A DNA stretch of 64,000 bases from Maricaulis salignorans (lineage in GTDB: Bacteria; Pseudomonadota; Alphaproteobacteria; Caulobacterales; Maricaulaceae), in assembly GCF_900103475.1 (NCBI RefSeq), contig NZ_FNHG01000010.1:42447-106446 (forward strand), in the 5' to 3' direction. Each line of letters begins with the position of its first letter. Position 1 is the stretch's first letter. A program made the position numbers and the translations under genes. The notes below the pieces were generated by a model. That model was not told the origin of the DNA. It did no database searches and saw only the letters and a program-made list of their open reading frames with translations. Of the stretch, positions 10,995 through 20,731 are shown piece after piece.

Positions 10995-11321
10995 TCAGGC
11001 CGAGAGGGTCTCGCGGACCCATTCGGTGATCTTGCCCTTGGCCATCGCGCCGATCTTGGTCGAGGCCACCTGGCCGCCCTTGAAAATCATCAGGGTCGGG
11101 ATGCCGCGAACGCCATACTTGCCAGGCGTCAACGGATGGTCGTCGATATTCACCTTGGCGACAGTGAGTTCGCCGGCCATTTCCTCGGCCAATTCTTCAA
11201 GCGCGGGTGCAATCTGCTTGCACGGGCCGCACCATTCGGCCCAGAAATCGACAAGCACGGGACGATCCGCATTGAGGACATCAGACTCGAAGGAATCATC
11301 GCTGACCGCTTTCGTCGCCAT
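10995..11321 (-). CDS. trxA: Thioredoxin
   Basis: General cytosolic disulfide reductant. The 108-residue protein has the active site W-C-G-P-C (Cys31, Cys34) after VLVDFWAE, and the cis-proline loop [11 protein letters not shown]. An AAGGAG site precedes the ATG. It lies 82 bases downstream of addA on the same strand and may share its transcript or have its own promoter. Confidence 0.98.
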   Translation of the reverse strand: MATKAVSDDSFESDVLNADRPVLVDFWAEWCGPCKQIAPALEELAEEMAGELTVAKVNIDDHPLTPGKYGVRGIPTLMIFKGGQVASTKIGAMAKGKITEWVRETLSA

Positions 11322-11403
11322 GGGCTACTCCTTTGTTCGGGGCGGGTCCGGTTGTTCCAAACCCATTACATGAGGCGTGAGGTAAGCAGCGCCGGGTCAA
11401 TCG

Positions 11404-14400
11404 TCAAGAGTTTGCACCTGACAGGACACCGTCCAGCAATTCTGCGGGGATTTCCATCAGACGGGCCGCATCGGTCCACAACAGGGCGCAACGCACCGTC
11501 TTGCCGGGATGCAGGCTGCGCAGCAGGGCGCGGTAGGCGGCCATCTGGCCGAGATAAACCCGCGCGACCCCATCGACATCAACCGGCGGCGGACGATTGG
11601 TCTTGTAGTCAACGATCAGGACTTCGTGATCCGTCACCACCAGCCGGTCGACCTGTCCGCGCACCTTTGTGCCCGGCGGCAATCCCGGTGCCGTGCCGGT
11701 CAGGGCAACTTCGGCGCGGCTGCCCGGACCGAACAGGGCGGCGAAATCGGGATGGTCGAGAATGCCCAGGGTTTCCTCGATGATGACGGACCGGGTCGCC
11801 GCGTCGAGATCCGGCTGGGCCGCGACAAAACGTGCCGCCGCCTCGCGCCGGCGGGCGGGGTCAAGATCGGGCAGGGTTTCGAGCAATTTGTGGATGACCT
11901 CACCGCGCCGGAAGCGCTGGCCACCCGGATCGAGCAGGGGCGAGACGACCGCCTCCGCCATCTCCTCATCGGCCAGCAAGCGCGAAGGCGCAATCGCGCG
12001 CAGGGCGCCCGCCTCGCTGGTAGCCGGTTCAATCGCCCAGGCGGGCAGCGTCACTTTCGCCGCCGCGGCGCGATCATGTGTGCCCAGCGCGACCGGCGCA
12101 GCGCCCAGTCGCAGGCCCGCACCAATCCCCTCGACACGCGTCGAGAGCGGGGTCTCGAACTCGGCCCAGTCATCACCGGACCATTGCGCCGCCAATTGCG
12201 TGTACCAGCTGTCCTTGGCCACGCTGCCGGGGCCCCGGCCCTGACGCCAGCCGCAGACGATCAGACGGTCGCGCGCCCGCGTCAGCGCGACATAGAGCAG
12301 GCGGCCATGCTCGGCCTGGGCCCTGGCCGCATCGGTTTCGCGCATTTCGGCAACGAGTGGCGGATCCTCGGCCTTGCGTTGCGACCAGATCAGACCGGCT
12401 ACTGCATGACTGAAGATAGGTTCCCCTTTGCCCGTAGCAGGCGAACGCGTGGTATCCGGCAGGATAATGACAGGCCGCTCAAGCCCCTTTGAGGCATGAA
12501 CCGTCATCACCTGGACCTCGTCCCGGTCCGTACTCATCTCGCGCTTGAGCTGGGTCTCTTCGCCCTGCAGCGAGGCGACAAAACTCGCCATCGCCCCACC
12601 ATGCTCACGCTCATGCTCGAGCGCACGCCCCAGGAAGACTTCTGCCGGATCACGCGCCTCCTCACCCAGCCGTGCCAGGACCCGCGCCCAGCGGCTCTCC
12701 CCGGTCGGGGTGCGGGCATTGAGGAAGCCGCAATAAACGTCGTAAAGCCCTTCATTATCGGCCTTATTGCGCCATTCGGTCAGCGCCGCACGGGCTTCGG
12801 CGAAGCGCGGATCGGTCGAGGTGAAGAGCGCATTCCAGAGCGCGCCGCGATGGCTGTTGCGGCGGCTCTCGGCCAGATCAAACAGGGCCGCATCATCAAT
12901 CGGCGGCGTCGTGCTGGAGACCGGGTCGAAGAAGGGCGATTTGAGCAATTCCGCCAGCGCCAGATCATCACCGGGCGTAATCGCCAAACGCCCCAGCGCC
13001 AGAAGATCTTTCACCACGGTCTGTTCGCGCAACACCATCCGGTCGGCACCGGCAACAGGGACCTGGGCGAGTTTGAGCTGGCGGATCACTTCCTCGAAGA
13101 AACCGCCCGTGCGGCGCCAGACGAGGATGGCGATATCCTTGGGCTGGACCGGGCGCTGCTCGAAGCGTCCGCCGGTCTCTTCCCAGACCGCATCCCCACG
13201 ATCAATCATCGCGCGGATTTCCGCAGCCAGGGTCTGCGCCAGTATATCCCGCGCCGTACCGCGCCCCGGCGTATCGACCGGATCGAAGATCGAACTTTCC
13301 TCGACCGTTTCCGGCTTGGGCACGGACGGCCAGAATTCGACACAGCCCGGCATCCCGGATCGGGCCGCCTTGTGATTATTGTAGAAGGCGAAGGGGCGCG
13401 CCGGATCGGTATTCTGGAATTTGGTTTCCGGCGCAGTGGCGGCAATCGGCGCAAAGGCCTGGTCGACAGCCTGCAGGATTTCCGGCGCCGAGCGGAAGCT
13501 GACATCGAGCGCCGGACGCGTGAATTTCAGCCCGGCCGCATCGGCCCGCTCGCCCAGCGCATCACCCTCGGCGATGAAGCGGGCCGGCTCGGCACCCTGG
13601 AAGGAATAAATCGACTGCTTCTCGTCACCGACCACGAACAGGGTGCGCGCGTCCTCATTCGCGCCCTTTCCGGCGAAGAATTCAGCGGTGAGCGATCCGA
13701 TCATGTCCCATTGCCGCGGCGCGGTATCCTGGGCCTCATCGACCAGCGCGTGCGCCAGACGGCCATCAAGCTTGTAGCCGACCCAGCCGGAGAAGGGATT
13801 GGCCTCGCTCAGGAGATGACCCGACAGGACGATGAGATCATCAAAATCGAGCGCGCGCTGCCGCAGCATTTCCGCGTCATAGGCGTCGAGGAACAACGTC
13901 GCGACCCGAAGTGCCGCCGCGCTCGCCTCGGCGACCTGGGCTGTGCGGGCCTGGTCGCGTGCCAATACCATGCGCTCGGCTTCGGCGTCGAACAGGCCGG
14001 GCAGGCTGGGCGCGTCCTTTGCACAGGCCTTGGTGACCAGTGATTTGGCCCGACTACCCTCACCATTGCTGATGAACCAGGCCGGCAAACAGGCGTCAAA
14101 GGCCAGGTCCGGCGTCGCGGCATTGAGCGCTGTATCGAGCGCAGCGGCGCGGGTCTGATCGGTCGAGCCGCCATAATGGCGCAGCGCGATCACCGCTTCG
14201 GCGAGATGGACATGCGGTGCGGCAGCCCAGGCCTCGGCCTTTATCGCGGCGGATCGTGTCCCGATCGGCAGATCAAACAGTGCATACATCTGGCCGATCA
14301 GAGCGTCGGGATCGCCCGCCCCCTCCAGCGCATCGCGCAGTTTGTGGCGGTTGAAGCGCGTCCAGCGCAGGATATTGCCGAGCGCGTCGGGGCCGCCCGC

Positions 14401-14952
14401 CTGCAACAATGTGTCGACCGTATCGCGGTCCAACTCCTGCAGCGTGCGCCGCCGGGCCGTTTCGACCACTTTGGCCGCTTCACTGTCATCGAGCGTCTTG
14501 AAGCCTGGAGGCGCACCAGCCTCGAGCGGGAAGCGCCGCAGCAGGTTTTCGCAGAAAGCGTGAATGGTCTGGATTTTCAGCCCGCCGGGCGTTTCCAGCG
14601 CCATCGCGAACAGCTTGCGGGCCGAAGCGAGGAAAGGTGCATCGCGCCGTTCCTGGCCAAGTTTTTCCAGCTCATCGCCCAACTTGCCGTCCGGCATGAC
14701 CGACCAGTGACCGAGCCGGTCAAACAGGCGTTCCTTCATCTCTGCGGCGGCGGCCTTGGTATAGGTCACGCACAGGATCTGGTCGGGCTGGGTGCCATTC
14801 AAAAGGATATTGATAACGCGATTGACCAGGACGCGGGTCTTACCGGAACCGGCATTGGCCTCGACGAAGACACTCGCCGCCGGATCGGCAGCAAGGTCCT
14901 GCTCGGCGGTGGCCCCCTTGATGATATCTGGATCAAAACCCGGCTCGCTCAT
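11404..14952 (-). CDS. addA: AddA subunit of the AddAB helicase-nuclease
   Basis: UvrD-like ATP-dependent helicase plus C-terminal nuclease that processes double-strand breaks for RecA. The 1182-residue product has the Walker A GSGKT (35-39), Walker B with the DEAQDT motif, helicase motif DEKQSIYSFQGA, QVMTVHASKGLE (motif V) and YVALTRARDRL (motif VI). The C-terminal PD-(D/E)XK nuclease shows L-I-V-D-Y-K-T-N with Asp1115. It overlaps addB by four bases. Length and motifs fit the alphaproteobacterial AddA family. Confidence 0.96.
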   Translation of the reverse strand: MSEPGFDPDIIKGATAEQDLAADPAASVFVEANAGSGKTRVLVNRVINILLNGTQPDQILCVTYTKAAAAEMKERLFDRLGHWSVMPDGKLGDELEKLGQERRDAPFLASARKLFAMALETPGGLKIQTIHAFCENLLRRFPLEAGAPPGFKTLDDSEAAKVVETARRRTLQELDRDTVDTLLQAGGPDALGNILRWTRFNRHKLRDALEGAGDPDALIGQMYALFDLPIGTRSAAIKAEAWAAAPHVHLAEAVIALRHYGGSTDQTRAAALDTALNAATPDLAFDACLPAWFISNGEGSRAKSLVTKACAKDAPSLPGLFDAEAERMVLARDQARTAQVAEASAAALRVATLFLDAYDAEMLRQRALDFDDLIVLSGHLLSEANPFSGWVGYKLDGRLAHALVDEAQDTAPRQWDMIGSLTAEFFAGKGANEDARTLFVVGDEKQSIYSFQGAEPARFIAEGDALGERADAAGLKFTRPALDVSFRSAPEILQAVDQAFAPIAATAPETKFQNTDPARPFAFYNNHKAARSGMPGCVEFWPSVPKPETVEESSIFDPVDTPGRGTARDILAQTLAAEIRAMIDRGDAVWEETGGRFEQRPVQPKDIAILVWRRTGGFFEEVIRQLKLAQVPVAGADRMVLREQTVVKDLLALGRLAITPGDDLALAELLKSPFFDPVSSTTPPIDDAALFDLAESRRNSHRGALWNALFTSTDPRFAEARAALTEWRNKADNEGLYDVYCGFLNARTPTGESRWARVLARLGEEARDPAEVFLGRALEHEREHGGAMASFVASLQGEETQLKREMSTDRDEVQVMTVHASKGLERPVIILPDTTRSPATGKGEPIFSHAVAGLIWSQRKAEDPPLVAEMRETDAARAQAEHGRLLYVALTRARDRLIVCGWRQGRGPGSVAKDSWYTQLAAQWSGDDWAEFETPLSTRVEGIGAGLRLGAAPVALGTHDRAAAAKVTLPAWAIEPATSEAGALRAIAPSRLLADEEMAEAVVSPLLDPGGQRFRRGEVIHKLLETLPDLDPARRREAAARFVAAQPDLDAATRSVIIEETLGILDHPDFAALFGPGSRAEVALTGTAPGLPPGTKVRGQVDRLVVTDHEVLIVDYKTNRPPPVDVDGVARVYLGQMAAYRALLRSLHPGKTVRCALLWTDAARLMEIPAELLDGVLSGANS

Positions 14953-17900
14953 GTCTCGCCACCCTCATCGCCGCCACCGGGTGCACTGGCCCATTCGCCG
15001 CGCCGGGCGAGATGATCGTAATCACCATAATCATTGACGTATTGCGCGCGGGGTTGGGAAAGATAGGGCTCCGTTTCGCGATCGAAGCGATCGATCCACT
15101 CGCGCAGATCCTCCAGCGCCTTCGCGGCCATCTCATCGGCCGGGGGAGTGACCGGCTTTTTCTGAGGCATTGAGTGAATTTGCGCCTCCTCGCCACCCTC
15201 GGCGTTGCCCGGTAGGCGAACATAATAAAGCCCGGCCGGCTCCCCGTTGAGGCCTTCGAACACGCCCGGCACACGGGCCATCGCGGCCGTCAGCGGCAAT
15301 TGCGGATCAAAACCGGCGGCGACGACTTTCGGCTTGGCTGCGGTGCCGGTCTTGTAGTCGATAACATCCAGGCGGCCATCGGCACGTCGGTCGAAGCGGT
15401 CCGAACGGCCGCTCAAGACCCAATCTCCACCGGCCTGGTTCAGGACCAGGCTCCCCCGGACCTCCAACTTGGCAATTGTGATGCCTTCAGCGCGGCGGAC
15501 GCGCTCCCAGGCGATCAGCCAGCGGGCGGCGCGGGCAAAGCGGGGCAGTTCGACCACCAGTTCCTCGGGGGCAAAGCCGGCCTTGACCAGATGCCGCCGC
15601 GAAACCTCGACCAGTTGTGCTTCGGCATCCTCAGGCAGCACCTCCAGCCAGTCTGCAAACGCTTCTTCCAGCGCGTCGTGTAGAGCCGTACCGCGCTCGC
15701 GCGCGCCAATCGGCATATCGGCCGGGTCGAGCCGGTTAATGCCGAGAATGCGGCGGGCATAGATGGAATAGGGGTCGCGGACCCAGGTGCGGATCTCGGT
15801 AATCGACAGGCCTCGCGGCCGGGCGCTGACGCGCGGACGCGGCTCTGGCTTGGGTGCCGGTTTCGGACCGAGGCCGGGCGCGTTGAGGTCACGGGCAATG
15901 GCGGCATAGGGCTCGGCGGGCTCCAGCGCCTCGCCGGCCGCATCGCGCCCCATTGCGCCCTCGACCAGCGTCTTGAGACGCCAAACCCAGCGCGAGGCTA
16001 CCGTCGGCGCGCCATCGGCCTTGGTGGCCCGGGTCAGAAAGACTTCGGCGCCGCAAGCGAGCTGGGCGAAATCATGTGCGGCCAGACCATGCCGGCGCTC
16101 CGGCGCACCCAGTTCGAGCACCTTGCGCATGCCCGCAGAGAGCCAGGGATCCACCCCCAGCCCCGCCGGCCAGACACCCTCATTCAGGCCCGCCAGCACA
16201 ATCCGGTCGGCCCCGATCAGGCGCGCCTCGAGCGGACCGAGCACCTGCAAGCGTGGATGCACGCCCAGGCGCGGCGGGACCCGGCGCGCCCGCACCAGCT
16301 CGCGAAACGCCCCGGCATATTCAAACAGGCGCATCGGCGGCAGGCTCTCGGTCTCACCGAGCAATTCACGCAGCACACCGGCGGCCGCATCGCCGCCCTC
16401 ACCCGCCCAGAGGCGAACCGCCCCCTCACGCTCGGCGCTCGAGGCCAGCGCTTCGGCGGCGCGGGCATGGCGTTCGGCCCAGACGGCGGCAGGGAGTTGC
16501 TCATCCGGCTCGAGCGGCGCCATGGCGGCCTGCATCTGCGTCAGTATGGCTTCAATCGCCGCGCGATCATCATCGAACAGATCGACATATTTGCCATCGA
16601 GGCGCGCGCGGACCGCTGCCAGGTCGCGCCCCGGCCGGACGCCGCGCAAGGCTTCAGCCTCGAACTTGCCGAGCACACCATGCACCAGCCCGCGCTCCAG
16701 CCCGGCGGCAAACAGCGGCGAACCCCATAGCGCCGACAGGGCCACGACACTGCCCGGGTCCTCCGCAACATCGAGGAGGCGCAAGAGGAAGGCACCGGCA
16801 TGGGTCTCCGACAGTGCCGCACCACCAGAATCATCAAGCCGGACACCAAACCGGTCCATCTCGGCTGCGACACGCCGTGCCAGGCCGCGATCCGGCGTCA
16901 CCAGGATGGCCGTCTTGCCGGGCGTATCGAGGGTCTCGCGCAGCAGGAGTGCGCAGATGCGCGCTTCGGCGAGCAGGTCGGGGGCCTCGACCAGGGAGAG
17001 CCCATCAAGGCCGCGTGCGAAATAGTCTTCGCCATATTGCTGTTTGAGCTGTTCGACGCGATCAAGCCAGTCATCGGTCGCCTTGGCCGGCCGCAGGGAT
17101 TCGGCGATGACGCGGCGACGGGCCCGCGCCGGGGCGTCCTCGGCCGAGCCTGGCCATTGGCGGACCTGTTTGCGGTGGATCCCGAAATCACTGACGAAAG
17201 CCTTCATCGCCCATTGCGGGTGAGAGTCGTCAATATGCTCCCAGGCCTTGTCATCGGCATCCCAGTCGAAGCCCGGCAGAACCACGGCGCCTTGCGGCAG
17301 TTGCGCGACACACCGCATTACGTCGCGCGCGGCCGGGATTGAACCGGTCGAGCCAACAACCAGAACCGGATGCGATGGCGGCTGTCGGTCCCAGCGCTCG
17401 ACCAGGGCCCCCAGGACGATCGAGCGCCGCGCGGCACTATCGACCAGCCCCAGCTCCTTCAGCCGCATTGGCCAGATCGTGCCAACAATATTGAGGAATT
17501 CGACAGCCTCGCGGCGGTCGGCCGGCAAATGTTCCTTCAGCGCTTCGTCGAGGACGGAAAGATCTGTCACATCCTCGGTCGCCAGATCGTCAAGCAGCGC
17601 ACCAAGCGGTTCGGCCAGGGCGAGAGCACCGCCAATCCCGATCTCGCGCCCCAATGCGGCCTCCTTGGCCAGGATCAGGCGTGCCAGCTCGAAGCGGCGG
17701 CGCGAAGCGGACACGGCTGGCGGCGCAATACCGGCCAGTTCGCCCGGTTCAAACGGCGGATCATCGACATCGATATCGCCGAGCGGACGGATCATCGGCA
17801 ACAGGGCAACGCCAGTGCCGGCCTCTTCGGCAAAGGCGTCGCCAAGGGCCTTGGCGGCGCGCCGGGTCGGGGTCAGGATCAGGACACGGGTCAGCGCGTC

Positions 17901-18020
17901 AGGATGGGTCTCGACATTGAATTCAAGCCGCAGGCGTCGGGCGATGGATCGCAGGAAGTCGGCCTGGGGTGGCAGGGTGAAAAGGCGCGGGGCCGGCGTA
18001 TCGAACAGGCTCTCGCTCAC
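14949..18020 (-). CDS. addB: AddB subunit of the AddAB helicase-nuclease
   Basis: Partner of AddA with an inactivated helicase fold and a second nuclease domain. The 1023-residue product ends with a PD-(D/E)XK nuclease containing D-V-I-D-Y-K-T-G (motif Asp888). Unlike Bacillus AddB there is no C-terminal cysteine cluster for an Fe-S centre; that stretch reads YGDYDHLARRGEW, which I associate with alphaproteobacterial AddB. The N-terminal motor lacks a canonical Walker A. It overlaps the MurU-like gene upstream and addA downstream by four bases each. Confidence 0.94.
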   Translation of the reverse strand: MSESLFDTPAPRLFTLPPQADFLRSIARRLRLEFNVETHPDALTRVLILTPTRRAAKALGDAFAEEAGTGVALLPMIRPLGDIDVDDPPFEPGELAGIAPPAVSASRRRFELARLILAKEAALGREIGIGGALALAEPLGALLDDLATEDVTDLSVLDEALKEHLPADRREAVEFLNIVGTIWPMRLKELGLVDSAARRSIVLGALVERWDRQPPSHPVLVVGSTGSIPAARDVMRCVAQLPQGAVVLPGFDWDADDKAWEHIDDSHPQWAMKAFVSDFGIHRKQVRQWPGSAEDAPARARRRVIAESLRPAKATDDWLDRVEQLKQQYGEDYFARGLDGLSLVEAPDLLAEARICALLLRETLDTPGKTAILVTPDRGLARRVAAEMDRFGVRLDDSGGAALSETHAGAFLLRLLDVAEDPGSVVALSALWGSPLFAAGLERGLVHGVLGKFEAEALRGVRPGRDLAAVRARLDGKYVDLFDDDRAAIEAILTQMQAAMAPLEPDEQLPAAVWAERHARAAEALASSAEREGAVRLWAGEGGDAAAGVLRELLGETESLPPMRLFEYAGAFRELVRARRVPPRLGVHPRLQVLGPLEARLIGADRIVLAGLNEGVWPAGLGVDPWLSAGMRKVLELGAPERRHGLAAHDFAQLACGAEVFLTRATKADGAPTVASRWVWRLKTLVEGAMGRDAAGEALEPAEPYAAIARDLNAPGLGPKPAPKPEPRPRVSARPRGLSITEIRTWVRDPYSIYARRILGINRLDPADMPIGARERGTALHDALEEAFADWLEVLPEDAEAQLVEVSRRHLVKAGFAPEELVVELPRFARAARWLIAWERVRRAEGITIAKLEVRGSLVLNQAGGDWVLSGRSDRFDRRADGRLDVIDYKTGTAAKPKVVAAGFDPQLPLTAAMARVPGVFEGLNGEPAGLYYVRLPGNAEGGEEAQIHSMPQKKPVTPPADEMAAKALEDLREWIDRFDRETEPYLSQPRAQYVNDYGDYDHLARRGEWASAPGGGDEGGET

Positions 18021-18730
18021 CTCGCCAGACGCGCCTCGGCCGCAGCGACCGCTTGCGGATCCCCGACATGCATCCAGAAACTCTGCATAGACAGACCGAA
18101 GACGCGGCCCCGGGGCACCAGATCGCGCCAGACGTCAGTCATCGAGAAGCGGGTCTCGCTCCGGCCCGTCATGATGGAAGGCTTCATGATCTGGACGCCG
18201 GCATAGGCGAAGGGCGCGCTCGCCGCCTCGCCGCGCCAGGCAACGCGGCCATCATCCCCGAGGAAAAAATCACCCGCTCCGTCAAAACCAAGCGTAGCCT
18301 GCATCGGGGCGAGCAGCAGCAGGACATCCATCCGCCCGGCATCCCACGCGGCCCGCATTCGATCGAGCTCGGCTTCAGGGCCATCAACCCAGATCGCGTC
18401 GATATTGGAGATGAAGACCGGGTCCTCACCAAGCAGGGGCAGCGCCTTGACGACACCGCCGCCCGTCTCCAGCACGCAATCGCGCTCATCGGAAATCATC
18501 AGCTTTTCTGCGCGCTGATGGGCCTGGATATGGGCCTCCATCGCGTCAGCGAAGTGATGCACATTGATGATGGTCCGCTGCACGCCCGCCGCCTCGAACC
18601 GGTCGAGCGCCCAGTCGAGCAGAACCTGGCCGCCAACCTCGACCAGCGCCTTGGGCCGGTCATTGGTGAGTGGTCGCATCCTCGTTCCCAAACCGGCAGC
18701 CAGCGCCATACCCGTCGCGATCCGGGTCAT
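18017..18730 (-). CDS. Nucleotidyltransferase, MurU-like (N-acetylmuramate-1-phosphate uridylyltransferase type)
   Basis: The 237-residue GT-A nucleotidyltransferase has the signature LAAGLGTRMRPLT (10-22) followed by RPKALVEVGG, and an ISNIDAIWVDG metal-binding stretch. The start at 18730 gives an ATGA overlap with the upstream kinase; earlier codons fall inside that gene. With the AmgK-like kinase next door it forms the pair that in Pseudomonas and Caulobacter makes UDP-MurNAc from recycled MurNAc. A general NDP-sugar pyrophosphorylase role is the alternative. Confidence 0.83.
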   Translation of the reverse strand: MTRIATGMALAAGLGTRMRPLTNDRPKALVEVGGQVLLDWALDRFEAAGVQRTIINVHHFADAMEAHIQAHQRAEKLMISDERDCVLETGGGVVKALPLLGEDPVFISNIDAIWVDGPEAELDRMRAAWDAGRMDVLLLLAPMQATLGFDGAGDFFLGDDGRVAWRGEAASAPFAYAGVQIMKPSIMTGRSETRFSMTDVWRDLVPRGRVFGLSMQSFWMHVGDPQAVAAAEARLAR

Positions 18731-19813
18731 TTGTGCGCTTCCGCGAAAACGGAGGGCGCATGCGTCTTGGTCCACATCAGCAAGGGCATCAGCGCCGGAT
18801 GCTGAAGGTTGGAAACATAATGGCGTGCGACCCGCGGCAGCATGTCGAGATATCGCTGCTTGCCATCACGCAGGGCCAGCCGGACAAAGATCCCGAGAAT
18901 TTTCGCATTGCGCTGGGCGCCGAGCACCGCATAGGCGGCGTCAAAGCCCGCCGCATCCTCAATCCCGGCCTTCTCGACAAAGCGGGCCTTGAGCGGGATT
19001 GCCAGATTATGGTCGACGCTGCGGCGCGCATCTTCGATCAGCGAAACGAGATCATAGGCCGGGTGGCCGATTACCGCGTCCTGGAAATCCAGCAGGCCGA
19101 CGCGGGCATGGCCTTCGCGTTCGGGGAGATGGATCAGATTCTCGGCATGGAAGTCGCGCAACACCAGGCCCGGAGCACAATTCTCGAGGCGCCGGAATGA
19201 GCGCTCCCAGATCTCGGTCCAGTCGGCCCGCGCCTCTTCGCCGATCGTCATACCGGCATGGCGCGCAGCGAACCAGTCGAGGAAGAGATCGGCCTCCGCC
19301 GCCAGAGCGACGGCATCATAGGGCAGAAGTGGCCAGTCGCGGCCGTCCAGGGTGACCCGGTCGGCGAAGGATGAGCGGTAGATCGCGGCCAGCGCGTCGA
19401 CCGCTTCGGAATACAAACGCCCCTCATGCATCTGCCCCGGCAAGAGACGAGCATAGAGCGCGTCGCCAAGGTCCTCGAGCAGGAGAAAGCCCTGGTCGGG
19501 ATCGCTGGCCAGAATGCGTGGGGCGGAAAATCCGCGTTCGACCAGGGCGCTGGCCAGCCCGGCGAAAGCGGCCGGATTGGAACCGGCCAGTCGGGCCTGG
19601 GCGTTATAGCCGAGGGCTGCGCGTTGTTCCGGTGTCGCGTCTTGCGGGCAGGTCGGCGCTTCCGCGCGTGCCGGTGCGTCCATCAACATTGCCGGCTCAC
19701 CCTGCCTCGACAGACGAAAATACTGACGGGTTGAGGCATCGCCGGGCAGTGGCGCGATCTCGGCTCCGGCCCATCCGGCCCGGTCAAGAAAGGCTGCGCG
19801 CGCAGTGGCGCGG

Positions 19814-20706
<893 letters not shown>

Positions 20707-20731
20707 CCGTCTGGCCCTACCGGGCCACGCG

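Noticed and set aside
12496..14043. 515-codon plus-strand frame opposite addA
   Set aside because: Arg-rich low-information translation typical of an antisense frame in GC-rich DNA; addA carries all helicase motifs.
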